Positions 9,301 to 17,823 are shown, counted from the stretch's first letter. The stretch: DNA of 64,000 bases from JAPPLB01 sp965206655 (GCA_965206655.1 CBDBKC010000008.1:1-64000), one strand, 5' to 3'. Translations and numbers: made by a program. The notes: generated by a model not told the origin, from the sequence alone.

Positions 9301-9320
9301 AGCAAGTAGTGCGATTGCAT
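6318..9320 (-). CDS. PSCyt1-DUF1549-DUF1553 cytochrome-like protein
   Basis: A 1000-residue exported protein. A short signal peptide (LLIVSLALAAHLPAE) precedes a planctomycete-type cytochrome domain with one haem c motif, CFQCH at residues 36-40. A DUF1549 (PSCyt2) domain follows at about 130-340, with a second CxxCH (CAECHDHKFDP) near residue 315, then a middle lectin/LamG-like spacer, and DUF1553 at about 690-960 (LTARVFVNRMWKMLFG). These proteins are thought to act in extracytoplasmic polysaccharide or redox chemistry; the activity is not established. It is followed closely by its DUF1501 partner and preceded by a PQQ propeller gene. Confidence 0.9.
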   Translation of the reverse strand: MQSHYLLIVSLALAAHLPAETIRFNRDIRPILSQNCFQCHGPDANARQANLRLDRREDAIEAGAIIPGDTETSKLIARLYDPEPARAMPPVWSNKKLSGEQKTLLKRWVEQGAEYERHWAYIPPERSQAPAGPAAIDHLVNAKLEQNGLKPAAEADRRALMRRLSFDLTGLPPSADETRAFVNDQDPGAYEKLVGRLLDSPHFGERMAAHWLDLVRYADSIGYHSDVPINIYLYRDYVIRAFNQNKPFDEFTRENLAGDLLPNPTDMQRVASAYNRLNRMTNEGGAQAKEYRAKYATDRVRNLSTVWMGSTLGCAECHDHKFDPFASKDFYQMASFFADIEEVGVYSSSFEPVIRVLSEDAKTELTSIQSQINGLRGQSGKLKASQENLEEFRTHLRERMDDWTPIEPSRFWNDCDHPDITDCEDIKLSHGEDGFFRQTVTGEEKPREAVPKVESKLNAGRITALLLEVFPEEGFDEFNLSEFEAELLRSDGRREQISFGALVPDRQGPDSYLRHTRDGNARSGWQGNLAEEGPRRAFWVLDKPLETKPGQVLRVTTIYNGRGAKLIAGRFRLSVADVDFPELPPGDDLRDAVLEDGKLNGKQKQALRGAFRQWTRNTSAWREIRPLERRRRELLDHADECLVTKVSDELRAVRILPRGDWMDETGEIVEPQAPHFLDPIPVNGERLTRLDLANWLVAPENPLTARVFVNRMWKMLFGAGLSKVLDDIGSQSETPVNQELLDWLAVEFMESGWDVKQILGTMALSETYRRSSEPGPELREKDPFNRFLGRQTMLRLDAEFIRDNALAVSGLLNREMYGPSVRPYQPADYYKDLNFPKRVYVPDYNENQFRRGVYTHWQRTFLHPSLMAFDAPSREECTVERVVSNTPLQSLAMLNDPSYVEAARALAVRVLRSAETETAGRVNFAFEAAFSRKAAPEEQEVLGELVSSQLADFRREPERAKQLLGVGFAEVPQDLDPVELAAWTGVARAIMNKHEFVIRY

Positions 9321-9369
9321 AGTTGGGGCCGGCGTGAAGTAAGATTTACGCTCCTCCTATCATACGCCG

Positions 9370-10596
9370 CTATTTTTCTTCGATTCGGTAGAGATGCGTA
9401 TCCGTGCGCAGAAAGATGACGGTGTCGACAGGCGCAATGGAGGCAAGAGAGCGGCCGTCGAGCCGGCTTTCGGCAAGTTTCTCAAATTCGCGGCCGGGCT
9501 GGATGACGGTTGTGAGAGCTTCCTCATTCAGGAAGTAGAGGCGGCCGCCGGCGTAGACCGGCGAGGCCGAGTAACCGCCTTCGAGACGTTGCCGCCACAG
9601 CTCCTCGCCCGTGCGGGCGTCAAGGCAGGTAGCGATGCCCTTGTCGCTGACCATGTAGAGTTCATTGCCGATGATGAGCGGCGAAGGGGTCAGCGAGACG
9701 CCCTTACTGTACTTCCATTCGACATGCGTGCGAGTGATATCGCCGCGGCCGTTGGGCCGGATGGCGAATAGATCCGGTTTGAAGAAGCCGGACGTGATGT
9801 AGACCAGGCCGTGAGCCGTAACGGGGCGCGGCACGTTGGAAAAGCCTTTGTACTTGATCCACCACAACTCTTCGCCGGTATCGACATCGTAGGCGACGGT
9901 CCGTCCCGAGCCGGGGCTGACGAGCTGCTTGCCGCTGTCGGTCGAGATGACAAGAGGGGTAGCGTAGGCGTGGGAGGAGTCACCCCGATAGCTTTTCCAG
10001 CGGAGCTCGCCGTTGTTTTTGTCGAGCGCCGCGACATATTGAAGATCGTAGCCGTCGCAGTTGATAAGCAACAGGTCGTCGGTCGTGGCGGGCGACCCGG
10101 AAGAGCCGTGGCGGTGGTAGTAGCGGAGCTCTTGGGTTTTCCAGAGGACTTGGGCGTCAGCCGTAAGGGCCGCGGTGCCCTGGGTACCGAAGTGGACGTA
10201 GACGCGATCGTCTTCGAGGATCGGTGTGGGCGAGGCGTAGCTGTTTTTCTCGTTGATCTTGGGCGGAGTCTCGAAGCGGAATAGCTCGACGTCGTGGAGG
10301 GTTTCGCCGGTCGCGGGGTCAAGCGCGAGAACACGCAGGGATTTGCCCTCTTCGGCGGCCGTCGTGAGCCAGAGCTTGCCGCCGCCGATCACGGGCGATG
10401 ACCAGCCGAGTCCGTCGACCTTTTTCTTCCAGGTGATGTTACGGTCTTCGCTCCAGCTTAAGGGCGGCTGGGCATCTTGCGCGATGCCCTGCCCTTCGGG
10501 CCCTCGGAACTGCGGCCAGTCTCCGGCTTGGACGGGTAGGGCCGCGACGGCAACGGCGACGGCGAGAAAGGCGAGGTTGTGACGGATGAGGGTCAT
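9370..10596 (-). CDS. PQQ-like beta-propeller protein
   Basis: A 408-residue exported protein (signal LAFLAVAVAVAALPVQAG) built of PQQ-type blades, e.g. WPQFRGPEGQG, VLALDPATGETL, VAALDKNNGELRW and CLDARTGEELWRQ. The opening WPQFRGP motif is typical of acidobacterial and planctomycete BamB-like propellers. Calcium/PQQ-dehydrogenase catalytic residues are not evident, so a binding or scaffold role is more likely than alcohol oxidation. It lies 50 bp upstream of the DUF1553 gene on the same strand and may be the first gene of that operon. Confidence 0.85.
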   Translation of the reverse strand: MTLIRHNLAFLAVAVAVAALPVQAGDWPQFRGPEGQGIAQDAQPPLSWSEDRNITWKKKVDGLGWSSPVIGGGKLWLTTAAEEGKSLRVLALDPATGETLHDVELFRFETPPKINEKNSYASPTPILEDDRVYVHFGTQGTAALTADAQVLWKTQELRYYHRHGSSGSPATTDDLLLINCDGYDLQYVAALDKNNGELRWKSYRGDSSHAYATPLVISTDSGKQLVSPGSGRTVAYDVDTGEELWWIKYKGFSNVPRPVTAHGLVYITSGFFKPDLFAIRPNGRGDITRTHVEWKYSKGVSLTPSPLIIGNELYMVSDKGIATCLDARTGEELWRQRLEGGYSASPVYAGGRLYFLNEEALTTVIQPGREFEKLAESRLDGRSLASIAPVDTVIFLRTDTHLYRIEEK

Positions 10597-11345
10597 TGGA
10601 TTATCTCGGCTGTTGAGCCGGAAGGGGAGTTGCGGTGTAAGTCATTTTGTTTGTGTTGATTGGACGGCGTGGGTCCGTTTCGTATTTTTGGTTCTGCCCG
10701 TTCCTGTGTGCTCGAATGCCCCCAGAATGTCCTGCTGGGAAGGCGGGTTTGGGGCATTTGGCGGTCTCGGGATTCGCTTGTAAGTTTGGAGCCGTGAAGT
10801 TCGTTTCGTAAAAAACGTTGTTGTAGGATCTCAGCTTTTGCTTTTTATTCGTGTTTTGTTCGCTTTTGAAACAAAATGGAACACTGGAACCCTGTTTTTG
10901 TTCCGTTTCGGCACCGGACTTCGCTTTGTTTCGTATTTTTCGGTTGCGTGGTAGATCGGGGCTCTGAGTCTCGAAGACACGGGGCTCAACAGGGCCGTAC
11001 CTTGGGCAACGGGGGCTGGGCTGGTGGTTTCGCATCGTTCGCAACACTCTGGGGTTGTTCTTGGCGGCCGGCCTTCAGTACTCTTATAACCTACCGGGGT
11101 TCGTACAGGGGGTGACCTGGGATGGATGTTGTTGAGGACGTGGGAGATAAAAATATTCAAGGCTTGTGACAAACTTGCCGGCTGGAGATGCGGACGTGAT
11201 TCAACCGATTGCAGCGGCCGGGGCGAGCGTGTAGTATGGGCCAATTCGAAAAGATCACTTCGTCTTGAGTCAAGCGTTCTGTGGAACGCGAGATAGTGGT
11301 AAGTGTGTCTCGACAACGATGTCTCGAGTAGTGGAAGGAGCGGCC
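10597..11345. other. Repeat-bearing intergenic region without genes
   Basis: About 750 bp with no supported gene. It carries three inverted copies of the dispersed TACGAAAC motif. Base composition is locally T-rich (10820-10940), unlike the neighbouring genes. Proline-rich open frames on the minus strand are repeat translations and have no start signals. Confidence 0.6.
10671..10935 (-). repeat. Dispersed TACGAAACGGACCC repeat, locus C (three copies)
   Basis: On the minus strand an exact TACGAAACGGACCC lies at 10671-10684. Shorter relatives are at 10802-10810 (TACGAAACG followed by AACTTC) and 10928-10935 (TACGAAAC followed by AAAGC). Copies are about 125-130 bp apart. Minus-strand frames read QKYETDP, FYETNF and EKYETKR across them, matching the same motif at loci A and B. 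Confidence 0.75.
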
Positions 11346-11546
11346 ATGTACACTCTTACGAGGATTCTGCCAGCACGGGCTTTGATGGTGGAACAGCTTC
11401 CCGCCCTGGGCGGGGCTTTCGTCATCGCGGAAGCGTTCTACAAATTTCATAGCTTCGCGCTCGAATGTCTAGCGTTCCTGGCGACCTGGTACGCCCTGGA
11501 TTTCGCCGTGCAGTCGATCTTAGGCCCAAGGCGCTCATCGCGGTAA
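11346..11546 (+). CDS. Small putative membrane protein (66 aa)
   Basis: A 66-residue product begins MYTLTRILPARALMVEQL and has hydrophobic stretches compatible with one or two membrane segments (LPALGGAFVIAEAF and FALECLAFLATWYALDFAV). The start is supported by AAGGAG about six bases upstream of the ATG. It converges with the unrecognised gene ending at 11600. No family was recognised. Confidence 0.5.
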   Translation: MYTLTRILPARALMVEQLPALGGAFVIAEAFYKFHSFALECLAFLATWYALDFAVQSILGPRRSSR

Positions 11547-11599
11547 ATCAGGGTCCGGAACATTGTGGAGGACTCGGCATGCGGAAGCTCCTACACCTT

Positions 11600-12625
11600 C
11601 TACTGGACTTCGACCGCCTTGTAGTAGAGAAAGTCCCCGGCTTGGCCGACGATTCTGTTTCTCAACTTCAGATGGTCGGTCTTTCCTGAGCGGAACAGAT
11701 GGCCCACGTGCAGCAGAAAGCGCGCGGCGTCGAAACCGGGGTTCGCTTCGTCGATATCGATATCCACGTATCGAACTGGGTCCCCATCCTTGGGAACGGC
11801 GCCGATGATCTGGAGAGAGCCGCTGCCTTTGTTTTCCCGGTGGCTTCGCAGGCGGTGCTTGTCGCGTGGAGCGTCGACTTTTCTGAAGAGCCGTTTATGC
11901 GTACTGTGGATGGTGGCGTCTTTCGGCAGAAAGGTCTCTTGGACGATCTCAAAAAACCGGGGCTTGACCTCGGCATAGATGCGGTCCATCTCCACCAAGC
12001 ACACATTCAGCACGAACTGGTTGAGCCGTCCATCGCGGCTGGGGACGATCGCCAGCTTGGCAAGGATGTTCATGAGGCACGCTTTGCGGCGGTCGCGATG
12101 CTTTACGCCGGGCTTGATCCATTGATTGGCCGGTTTGCCGTCGATTGTCGAAGCATCAAGGATGTCCTTCGTCTCCGTATCGAAGTTTCCAGGTAGCGCG
12201 CTCAGCTCGAAACGAAGCTTGGGGGGGGTCTCTTCAAACTCCAATTCAAGCGTCCCGCCTTCGCGGATCTGTACGTTTCTCCGTTCGGGCTTCTTGAAAT
12301 CGACGCCACTGAGCATGAACTCGATGTCGTATCGTCCCGCCGGCAAGGCTTCGGCGTCGACTCCATCCACCTGAAGCCGGCGACCTTGCCGCGAGACATT
12401 CAGCCTGAAATCCCTCGTCGCGAGCCAGCCCATGCGCTGCTGAACGCGAAAGACCCTATCCTTTGTTACCGCGTTGGCAGGCGTGACGGACAGACCAAAT
12501 CCGCGAGCAAAAGCACTCGTCTCACCCTCGATGGTGACGCCACCCACCTTCGGGTCGGCGCTGAAGCCGGTGACAGAGACGATCTGGTCGTTCCGTTTGA
12601 AGCCGATTAGAATCCTTTCGTTCAT
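11600..12625 (-). CDS. Uncharacterised protein (341 aa)
   Basis: No family was recognised. The start at 12625 is favoured over an upstream TTG (12631) because AGGAGG lies seven bases before the ATG. The product is hydrophilic, with no signal peptide or membrane helix. Its first half is beta-rich and PEGA-like in feel (LPAGRYDIEFMLSGVDFKKPERRNV). The second half is lysine/arginine-rich and ends in a segment with DIDIDEANPGFDAARFLLHVGHLF, which might describe a ligand-binding or carbohydrate-related domain; that is speculation. Codon use matches neighbouring genes, so it is probably real. Confidence 0.7.
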   Translation of the reverse strand: MNERILIGFKRNDQIVSVTGFSADPKVGGVTIEGETSAFARGFGLSVTPANAVTKDRVFRVQQRMGWLATRDFRLNVSRQGRRLQVDGVDAEALPAGRYDIEFMLSGVDFKKPERRNVQIREGGTLELEFEETPPKLRFELSALPGNFDTETKDILDASTIDGKPANQWIKPGVKHRDRRKACLMNILAKLAIVPSRDGRLNQFVLNVCLVEMDRIYAEVKPRFFEIVQETFLPKDATIHSTHKRLFRKVDAPRDKHRLRSHRENKGSGSLQIIGAVPKDGDPVRYVDIDIDEANPGFDAARFLLHVGHLFRSGKTDHLKLRNRIVGQAGDFLYYKAVEVQ

Positions 12626-12673
12626 GTCCAACCCTCCTGTGTGATTCCATCCTCATCTAACTATGCGTCATGA

Positions 12674-13345
12674 TCAGCCGATTCGGGCCGGACTATCTCT
12701 CGGTCCGGCGGCGATGAAAGACTTTGTCATGCCCAGGAAACGTTCGCGAAAGATGCTTGCCTGAGGAAAGAGATCGCGGACCTCGGCGCCGTCCAGCAGC
12801 CTCGTCATAGCAAGAAATCCGGCAGCCTCGGCTGGACTCGGACGGGTGAGCCAACCCCAGACCGTGAAATTGCGGACGAGCTTGCGCTGGAGCTTGGTGG
12901 GAAGGAAATGGATGAACGGCGTCAGTAGATGTGGCTCCACCGGAAACCATCGATTCGGCGTTTGGACGCAATAATGTCGCCCTACACGTTGGGCCTCGGC
13001 GGCGAATGCTTTGCGTGCGGGGTCTTCAGCGATATGTTCCAGCAGCGAGTTTGAGAAGACGATTTCGAAAGCGTTGTCGCGAAAGGGAAGGCGCGCGGCG
13101 TCCGCCACCACCCAGTTGAATGGCCCGGCGCCCTCGACAGGGGGTTCGATGTTTAGGATCGTCACAGCCGGTGGCTCGTCGAGGAAGCTCCAGTAGTAGG
13201 CGTAGCCTCCCACGTCGAGCACACGGGTCTCGGGCCCCACTTGAAAACGGTCTCGAAATGTGTGAAGACGCCTTCGCCGAAAGTACCGTGCCAACGGCCG
13301 GTGAAAGCGAAATACCCTCTGTCCGCTTGCCGTGGAGTGTGTCAT
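12674..13345 (-). CDS. Class I SAM-dependent methyltransferase
   Basis: A 223-residue protein with the Rossmann methyltransferase order: motif I VLDVGGYAYYW (about residues 43-53), an acidic residue after beta2 (LNIEPP), the motif at ADAARLPFRDNAFEIVFSNSLLEHI, and downstream CVQTPNRWFPVEPH. The last phrase is typical of methyltransferase_11 enzymes near glycan-biosynthesis genes. Substrate unknown. Divergent to the glycosyltransferase 350 bp away, which could indicate a shared role in surface glycan modification (inference). Confidence 0.85.
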   Translation of the reverse strand: MTHSTASGQRVFRFHRPLARYFRRRRLHTFRDRFQVGPETRVLDVGGYAYYWSFLDEPPAVTILNIEPPVEGAGPFNWVVADAARLPFRDNAFEIVFSNSLLEHIAEDPARKAFAAEAQRVGRHYCVQTPNRWFPVEPHLLTPFIHFLPTKLQRKLVRNFTVWGWLTRPSPAEAAGFLAMTRLLDGAEVRDLFPQASIFRERFLGMTKSFIAAGPRDSPARIG

Positions 13346-13694
13346 GAAACAGTCGGTTGCGACCGACCCACTATTGTTTCAGCTTTCAGAGCCCGCCCGC
13401 CCCGCCCCAAACACCGCGACCACGGAGGCTCCGACAGCGAGCCTTCCCTGGGGAAACGGTAGAAAGTGTCACCCATGTAACCGGACGTTCAGAGCTACAC
13501 TCTACCCAACTCTGAAGCGTCGGGCTTCCATCTCTAGGCCGCTTCCGGGGCTGCGGGCACGGCATGCCGCGCCCCTCCATTTCGGGCTGAGCCGGCGGCG
13601 CAGCGACTGGATGGGCGGACTGTTTTCCTAGCGACGGATTTTGGGGCCCTCGCATCGGGAGTTTGCCGCAGGCGCGCCATGCTAGGCTTCGTGG
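13346..13694. other. Intergenic region, nothing supported
   Basis: About 350 bp between two divergent genes. Overlapping short frames exist on both strands, but none has a ribosome-binding site or family resemblance. I saw no clear promoter. The G/C-rich block 13540-13620 could fold but has no terminator T-run. Confidence 0.4.
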
Positions 13695-15230
13695 ATGGCT
13701 GGACCGGACGGGACGCGGAGGTTTGCGAACATTGCGTTGCCCCTTGCTCTGGTTGTCCAGGGCTGCCTCCTGTTTTATCGACTTGATCTACTCCCCGTTT
13801 GGGGCGACGAACAGTTCACGCTCGACGTTATTCGGAGACCCTGGACCGAGATTCCCGGTATTCTTCGGGCGGACATCCACCCTCCTATCTACTACTTCCT
13901 GGCGAAGCTCTGGGTTGGGCTCCCTTGGCCGGGCGAGCTGATCACTCAGGTCCGCGGACTGTCAGCCGTTATTTGTCTGGTCGCGACCGTCGCGATCTAC
14001 CGGCTTTGGTTGCGTGACGCCGAGCCGGCCACCCGGTATTGGTTCCTCGCACTTTGGACTCTGTCCCCGACACTCGTGATGTATTCGCGGATGGCGCGGT
14101 CCTACAGCTTGCAAGTGCTCGTCGGGATGGCGGCTCTCTTCATTGCGATGCGGTTCCTGGAAGCACCCAGCGACCGCAAGCGTTTAGCGGCCTATGTGGT
14201 TGCCGCGGCCGCGCTGCTGTATACCCATTACCTGCCGGGACTTGCCGTAGCGATCGCCACCGGGCTATTTCTGCTCGCCGCTGCTCTCAAATACAAAACC
14301 CGCCCGGCGATCCACACTCTTGTCCTCTCCAGCGTGGGTATCGTGCTGCTGTACGGACCGTGGCTTCGCACCCTTCTTCGCGCCATTCGAAGGGTGCCCG
14401 GGGCCGACCCCTACATGCTCATCGAGAACGCATGGCTCGAAACGGTAGTCAAACTCAGCTACCTGTTTACATCCTTCAGCTTCGGCGAGGCGTTTCCTGT
14501 CGTGGGTGTTGTTGTCGGTGCAGTGCTGGGGCCGGGAGTCATCTGGCTGCTTTGGCACGGCGGGCGCGAGCGCGAGCGTTGGATGCCTCATGCACTCACG
14601 ACCGCGTTGATCGGCTATCTTGGCGCGGCCGCCTGGGTCGCCTTTCCCTTCGTCGGTGCGCGGCTACTGTTCCTTTTGCCCCTGTACCTGCTCTGGCTTT
14701 TGAGGGGCCGCGACAAGAAGAGACGCGCCGGGGCGGTGATTTGCGGCGGGATGATTCTGGTGTCACTAGGATCTCTGTCGAGCTACTACGCTAAAAGCAA
14801 TTTCCTGAACCAGGGCTATCTCGTTCCGTTCGTTGAGATCGCGGCCTTAATCCAGGACAGGTCTTCGCCCACGGACACGATGGTGCTGGCCGACGGCTAC
14901 AACACCGACCCCGCGCCTTTGCTTGCGGCCGTCCGCGGCACGTTCGCCGCCGTTCGCATACGGGACTTGGGCTCGCAGGCCCAGGCTCGCGCACTGATCG
15001 AAAGTACCGGCTGGCGGAAGATTTGGTTCCTGCGGAACTCGCACGACATCTCACCCAACCATGTGATTTCGGAACTCGAAGCCTTCGCGGCACAGCACTA
15101 TGAGTCGGAGCGCCACGTCTATGTACAGTTTTCACCGATGGATCGTTGGATGGCGCGATGGCTCGGGCGCTCCGAAACCACCCATCACTATCAGATGACC
15201 GAGTTCACCCAGCGCGCCCCAACACGTTAG
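13695..15230 (+). CDS. Glycosyltransferase family 39-like membrane protein
   Basis: A 511-residue polytopic membrane protein. After the first helix comes an acidic pair in a periplasmic loop, WGDEQFTLD, the catalytic-site signature of GT39/ArnT-type polyprenyl-phosphate sugar transferases. This is followed by DIHPPIYYFLAKLW, also characteristic. About ten hydrophobic segments follow to residue 370, then a soluble C-terminal domain. It would transfer a sugar from a lipid-phosphate donor outside the cytoplasmic membrane; acceptor unknown. It is followed after 9 bp by a substrate-binding protein gene that may be co-transcribed. Confidence 0.85.
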   Translation: MAGPDGTRRFANIALPLALVVQGCLLFYRLDLLPVWGDEQFTLDVIRRPWTEIPGILRADIHPPIYYFLAKLWVGLPWPGELITQVRGLSAVICLVATVAIYRLWLRDAEPATRYWFLALWTLSPTLVMYSRMARSYSLQVLVGMAALFIAMRFLEAPSDRKRLAAYVVAAAALLYTHYLPGLAVAIATGLFLLAAALKYKTRPAIHTLVLSSVGIVLLYGPWLRTLLRAIRRVPGADPYMLIENAWLETVVKLSYLFTSFSFGEAFPVVGVVVGAVLGPGVIWLLWHGGRERERWMPHALTTALIGYLGAAAWVAFPFVGARLLFLLPLYLLWLLRGRDKKRRAGAVICGGMILVSLGSLSSYYAKSNFLNQGYLVPFVEIAALIQDRSSPTDTMVLADGYNTDPAPLLAAVRGTFAAVRIRDLGSQAQARALIESTGWRKIWFLRNSHDISPNHVISELEAFAAQHYESERHVYVQFSPMDRWMARWLGRSETTHHYQMTEFTQRAPTR

Positions 15231-15239
15231 GATTGCCCC

Positions 15240-16139
15240 ATGCCTCACCCCACGATTCGCGTTATGGTGGCTCGCCACTCAGCGTTTTACAGCCCGCTCA
15301 TCTCGACGATCGCCGCCGGCTTCTTGCGCAAGGAGGGCATTCAGTCGCGTTACGATGTGCTGCCCACGGGCGTCCGCTCCCACACACTGCTACGGAGCGG
15401 TTTCGTGGACGTCATGCAGTCCGCTCCCGGCTCGAACTTCGGCCCCATCGAGCGCGGTGAGCACGGCCTGCCCGTCCACTTTGCGCTCATCAACCGCCGC
15501 GATGGATTCTTTCTCGCCGGCCGCAAGCCCGACTCTGATTTCAATTGGAAAGTACTCGAAGGAGCGACCCTGCTTGCCGACCATGGCCGCCAGCCGCTTC
15601 TGATGCTCCAGTACGCCGCCCACGTACAGGGCGTCGACTGGGACAAGGTGAATGTCATCGACGCCGGAGACGCGGACAAGATGGACGAAGCCTTCCGCGC
15701 CGGGCAGGGGGACTATATTCATCAACAAGGGCCCGCCCCGCAAACCCTCGAACGAGAAGGTATCGGCCACGTCGTCGCATCCGTCGGCGCCGCTATGCCC
15801 GAGGTGGCTTTCAGCACCCTGATGGCGACACGCGAGTTTCTCAAGAAACCCATCGCGAAGACGTTCGTTCAGGTCTACCGCCAGGCCCGTCGTTGGGTTC
15901 AGGAATCAGCCCCCGAAGAGGTGGCTGAGAAACAGGCTTCGCACTTTGAGAATATTGACCGGGCGGCCCTCGTCGACGCCATCACCCGGTATCAAAGACT
16001 GGGCTGCTGGGCCGGTCAACTTTGGATCAACCGCGACGTCTACAATCAAGCCGTTGAAGTGTTCCACCACGGCGGCGCGATCAAAATAAAGCCCGCGTAC
16101 GAACACGTCGTCGTCAACCCGCCGGACGGCGAAGTTTAG
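15240..16139 (+). CDS. NMT1/SsuA-like substrate-binding protein
   Basis: A 299-residue protein with a type II periplasmic-binding fold: RVMVARHSAFYSPLISTIAAGFLRKEG at the start, a VDVMQSAPGSN ligand-loop, an LLADHGRQPLLML hinge region and an inter-domain section near VINVIDAGD-like NVIDAGDADKMDEAF. It resembles the NMT1/THI5 and ABC nitrate/sulfonate binding families. No signal peptide is seen and no ABC permease or ATPase gene is adjacent, so it may be cytoplasmic or an orphan. Ligand unknown. Confidence 0.7.
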   Translation: MPHPTIRVMVARHSAFYSPLISTIAAGFLRKEGIQSRYDVLPTGVRSHTLLRSGFVDVMQSAPGSNFGPIERGEHGLPVHFALINRRDGFFLAGRKPDSDFNWKVLEGATLLADHGRQPLLMLQYAAHVQGVDWDKVNVIDAGDADKMDEAFRAGQGDYIHQQGPAPQTLEREGIGHVVASVGAAMPEVAFSTLMATREFLKKPIAKTFVQVYRQARRWVQESAPEEVAEKQASHFENIDRAALVDAITRYQRLGCWAGQLWINRDVYNQAVEVFHHGGAIKIKPAYEHVVVNPPDGEV

Positions 16140-16187
16140 CCGGTTGAGCGGTGGAGTAGCAAGACAGTGGGGTATGTACTCCGAGGC

Positions 16188-16718
16188 TCATGTCGGTCCG
16201 GCGAGCTGGCAAGCTTTCGGGATCACGAAGAAGAAGCCCGCGTAGATCACCCATCCGACGAGACAGACGACGATGGCCCGCCACGTTTTGCGGTAGTCGA
16301 GGGCTTGACGGACAGCGACCACGAACCCGGCCAGCATCCATACCGACGTCAACAGGAAGATGGGATCACGGGCTTCGACCACCAGGCCCACGACGCGGAG
16401 GATGCCCGGTGCGGTCGCGAACCCGGTCGTACGGAGTAGTTGCCCCCAGTCCGCTTCGGTATCCGGCCCGGCGAGCCAGTGAGATCCGATGTAGTAGGTG
16501 AGCCACGACCAGATCAACCAACCGAGCAGCGCCGCGACAACACCCGCGGTGACCGCGGAAAGATCACCGCCGGGCAGATAGGCAATGCCGGTCGCGAGAC
16601 TCGACAGAATCACAACCAGGAGGGCCTGCGGGAACGCGGTCTTGTCGGCTTCAATATCCTCGTAGGTGTAGGGCATCAGGGCCAAAGCCCCGCAGAGTCG
16701 TAAGAGGAATTTTGTCAT
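16188..16718 (-). CDS. Yip1 family membrane protein
   Basis: A 176-residue protein with five predicted membrane segments and the Yip1 layout: an N-terminal amphipathic region (YEDIEADKTAFPQA), then ALLVVILSSLATGIAYL, GVVAALLGWLIWSWLTYYIG, a conserved LLRTTGFATAPGIL and two further helices. In bacteria the function is unknown. It is convergent with the substrate-binding protein gene (49 bp between stops). Confidence 0.75.
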   Translation of the reverse strand: MTKFLLRLCGALALMPYTYEDIEADKTAFPQALLVVILSSLATGIAYLPGGDLSAVTAGVVAALLGWLIWSWLTYYIGSHWLAGPDTEADWGQLLRTTGFATAPGILRVVGLVVEARDPIFLLTSVWMLAGFVVAVRQALDYRKTWRAIVVCLVGWVIYAGFFFVIPKACQLAGPT

Positions 16719-16822
16719 CCGTGCAACTACACTGTACCCCGTCGGGGCCAGGAAGCGGGCGCGGACCGGACGGATCGGGACTTTGCCGGATATCCACGAA
16801 CGTCCGTCCAGCCGACCAGCCT

Positions 16823-17737
16823 TTAGGCAGTCTGTCCAAAATACAACTTCAAGGCCGTCTTACCGAGGATCCATTCCTTGTCTTCCGCCGTAAGCCACGG
16901 AATGACGTCTTTGAAAATCAGCAGCTCGTGAAAATTCGTGAACACCATCCTTTGGGGGCCAAACCGGTCGTAGACCTTGCGTAGGTAGGGCCACATGTCG
17001 CGGCACGGGACACGCTCTTTCGAGGTATTGCCCAGATACGTGCGGATATAGACGTTGGGGAATTGCTCCAATGCGAGGATCTGATCGATGCCTTCGCTAT
17101 CCGGCCGCGTGATGTCCATCATGGCGAAGTGATCGACAACCAGATTCACACCCGGAAACCGCTCAGCCATGTCAGCGAGTTGGGAGAGTTGGTGCGGTGC
17201 GAGGAAGATATTGAACACTGCTCCGAGTTCTTCGGCCTTCTTCCACAGCGGATAGCAGACGGGGTCATTCAACCAGACGACATCACGGTCGTAGATGGGG
17301 CTCAGCCGCATTCCTGCTAGGTGTTCTTCCTTGATGGCTCGCTCTAGGCGTGACGGGTTTTCGGGATCATTCGGCGAGTACAGGCGGTGGCCCACGAGCA
17401 GCCCCACGGCGGCAAACCTGTCCGGGTAAGTCTTGACGCAATGGGTGGCGTAGGTATTGTCACGCCCGTAGTAGCAAACGTGAATGATGACGGTCTTGTC
17501 GACGCCGTTGCGGCGCATCAACTCGATAATGCCTTCGGCTGAGTACTCGTGCTTGGGGAGCGTTGGGCAGACGGAACGTTCCGGTAGGATCGGGAATCGG
17601 GGATCGTCGAGGACCCATGCATGCTCGCCACCGTTGACGATGGTGTAGGGGGAGGGCTTGAGTTGAGCCGGGGCGTTGCGGGTTGCGGCGAGGGCCGCTG
17701 CGCCTGTCAGGCTTGATAAGCAGGCTCGGCGTGTCAT
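16823..17737 (-). CDS. Amidohydrolase-family TIM-barrel protein, Tat-exported
   Basis: A 304-residue predicted metal-dependent hydrolase of the amidohydrolase_2 type. The start at 17737 is chosen because MTRRACLSSLTGAAALAA forms a signal peptide and AGGAG lies upstream; a longer frame runs to 17893 through repeat DNA. Barrel motifs include VDKTVIIHVCYYG, NLVVDHFAMMD and the C-terminal RMVFTNFHE, where many family members have SD(Y/F)P. The usual HxH after beta1 is replaced by NGGEHAW, so metal binding is uncertain. The preceding gene on this strand is a DUF1080 hydrolase. Confidence 0.75.
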   Translation of the reverse strand: MTRRACLSSLTGAAALAATRNAPAQLKPSPYTIVNGGEHAWVLDDPRFPILPERSVCPTLPKHEYSAEGIIELMRRNGVDKTVIIHVCYYGRDNTYATHCVKTYPDRFAAVGLLVGHRLYSPNDPENPSRLERAIKEEHLAGMRLSPIYDRDVVWLNDPVCYPLWKKAEELGAVFNIFLAPHQLSQLADMAERFPGVNLVVDHFAMMDITRPDSEGIDQILALEQFPNVYIRTYLGNTSKERVPCRDMWPYLRKVYDRFGPQRMVFTNFHELLIFKDVIPWLTAEDKEWILGKTALKLYFGQTA

Positions 17738-17756
17738 AGTTGCGCGGTTCTCCTGA

Positions 17757-17783
17757 GTCCGGTCCCCGCAAGCGGGGCCGGAC
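17757..17783. repeat. Strong GC-rich hairpin upstream of the amidohydrolase
   Basis: GTCCGG and CCGGAC form the outer arms and CCCCG with CGGGG the inner arms, separated by a single bulged T and a tiny loop. It lies about 20 bp upstream of the amidohydrolase start, between its ribosome-binding site and the SRAAR repeat copy at 17824. No T-run follows, so it is not a terminator; it could stabilise or block the mRNA 5' end. Confidence 0.6.
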
Positions 17784-17823
17784 CCTTCATGTGGAAGACT
17801 TTGGTGTCCGAGTTCGGTGGAAG

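Noticed and set aside
13386..13655. Possible gene or IS remnant between the methyltransferase and glycosyltransferase
   Set aside because: Frames are short, overlapping on both strands, and no transposase motif or terminal repeat could be shown.
16165..16180. AGTGGGGTAT resembling the end of the MITE-like element
   Set aside because: Only ten bases match and no inverted partner or target duplication was found within reach.
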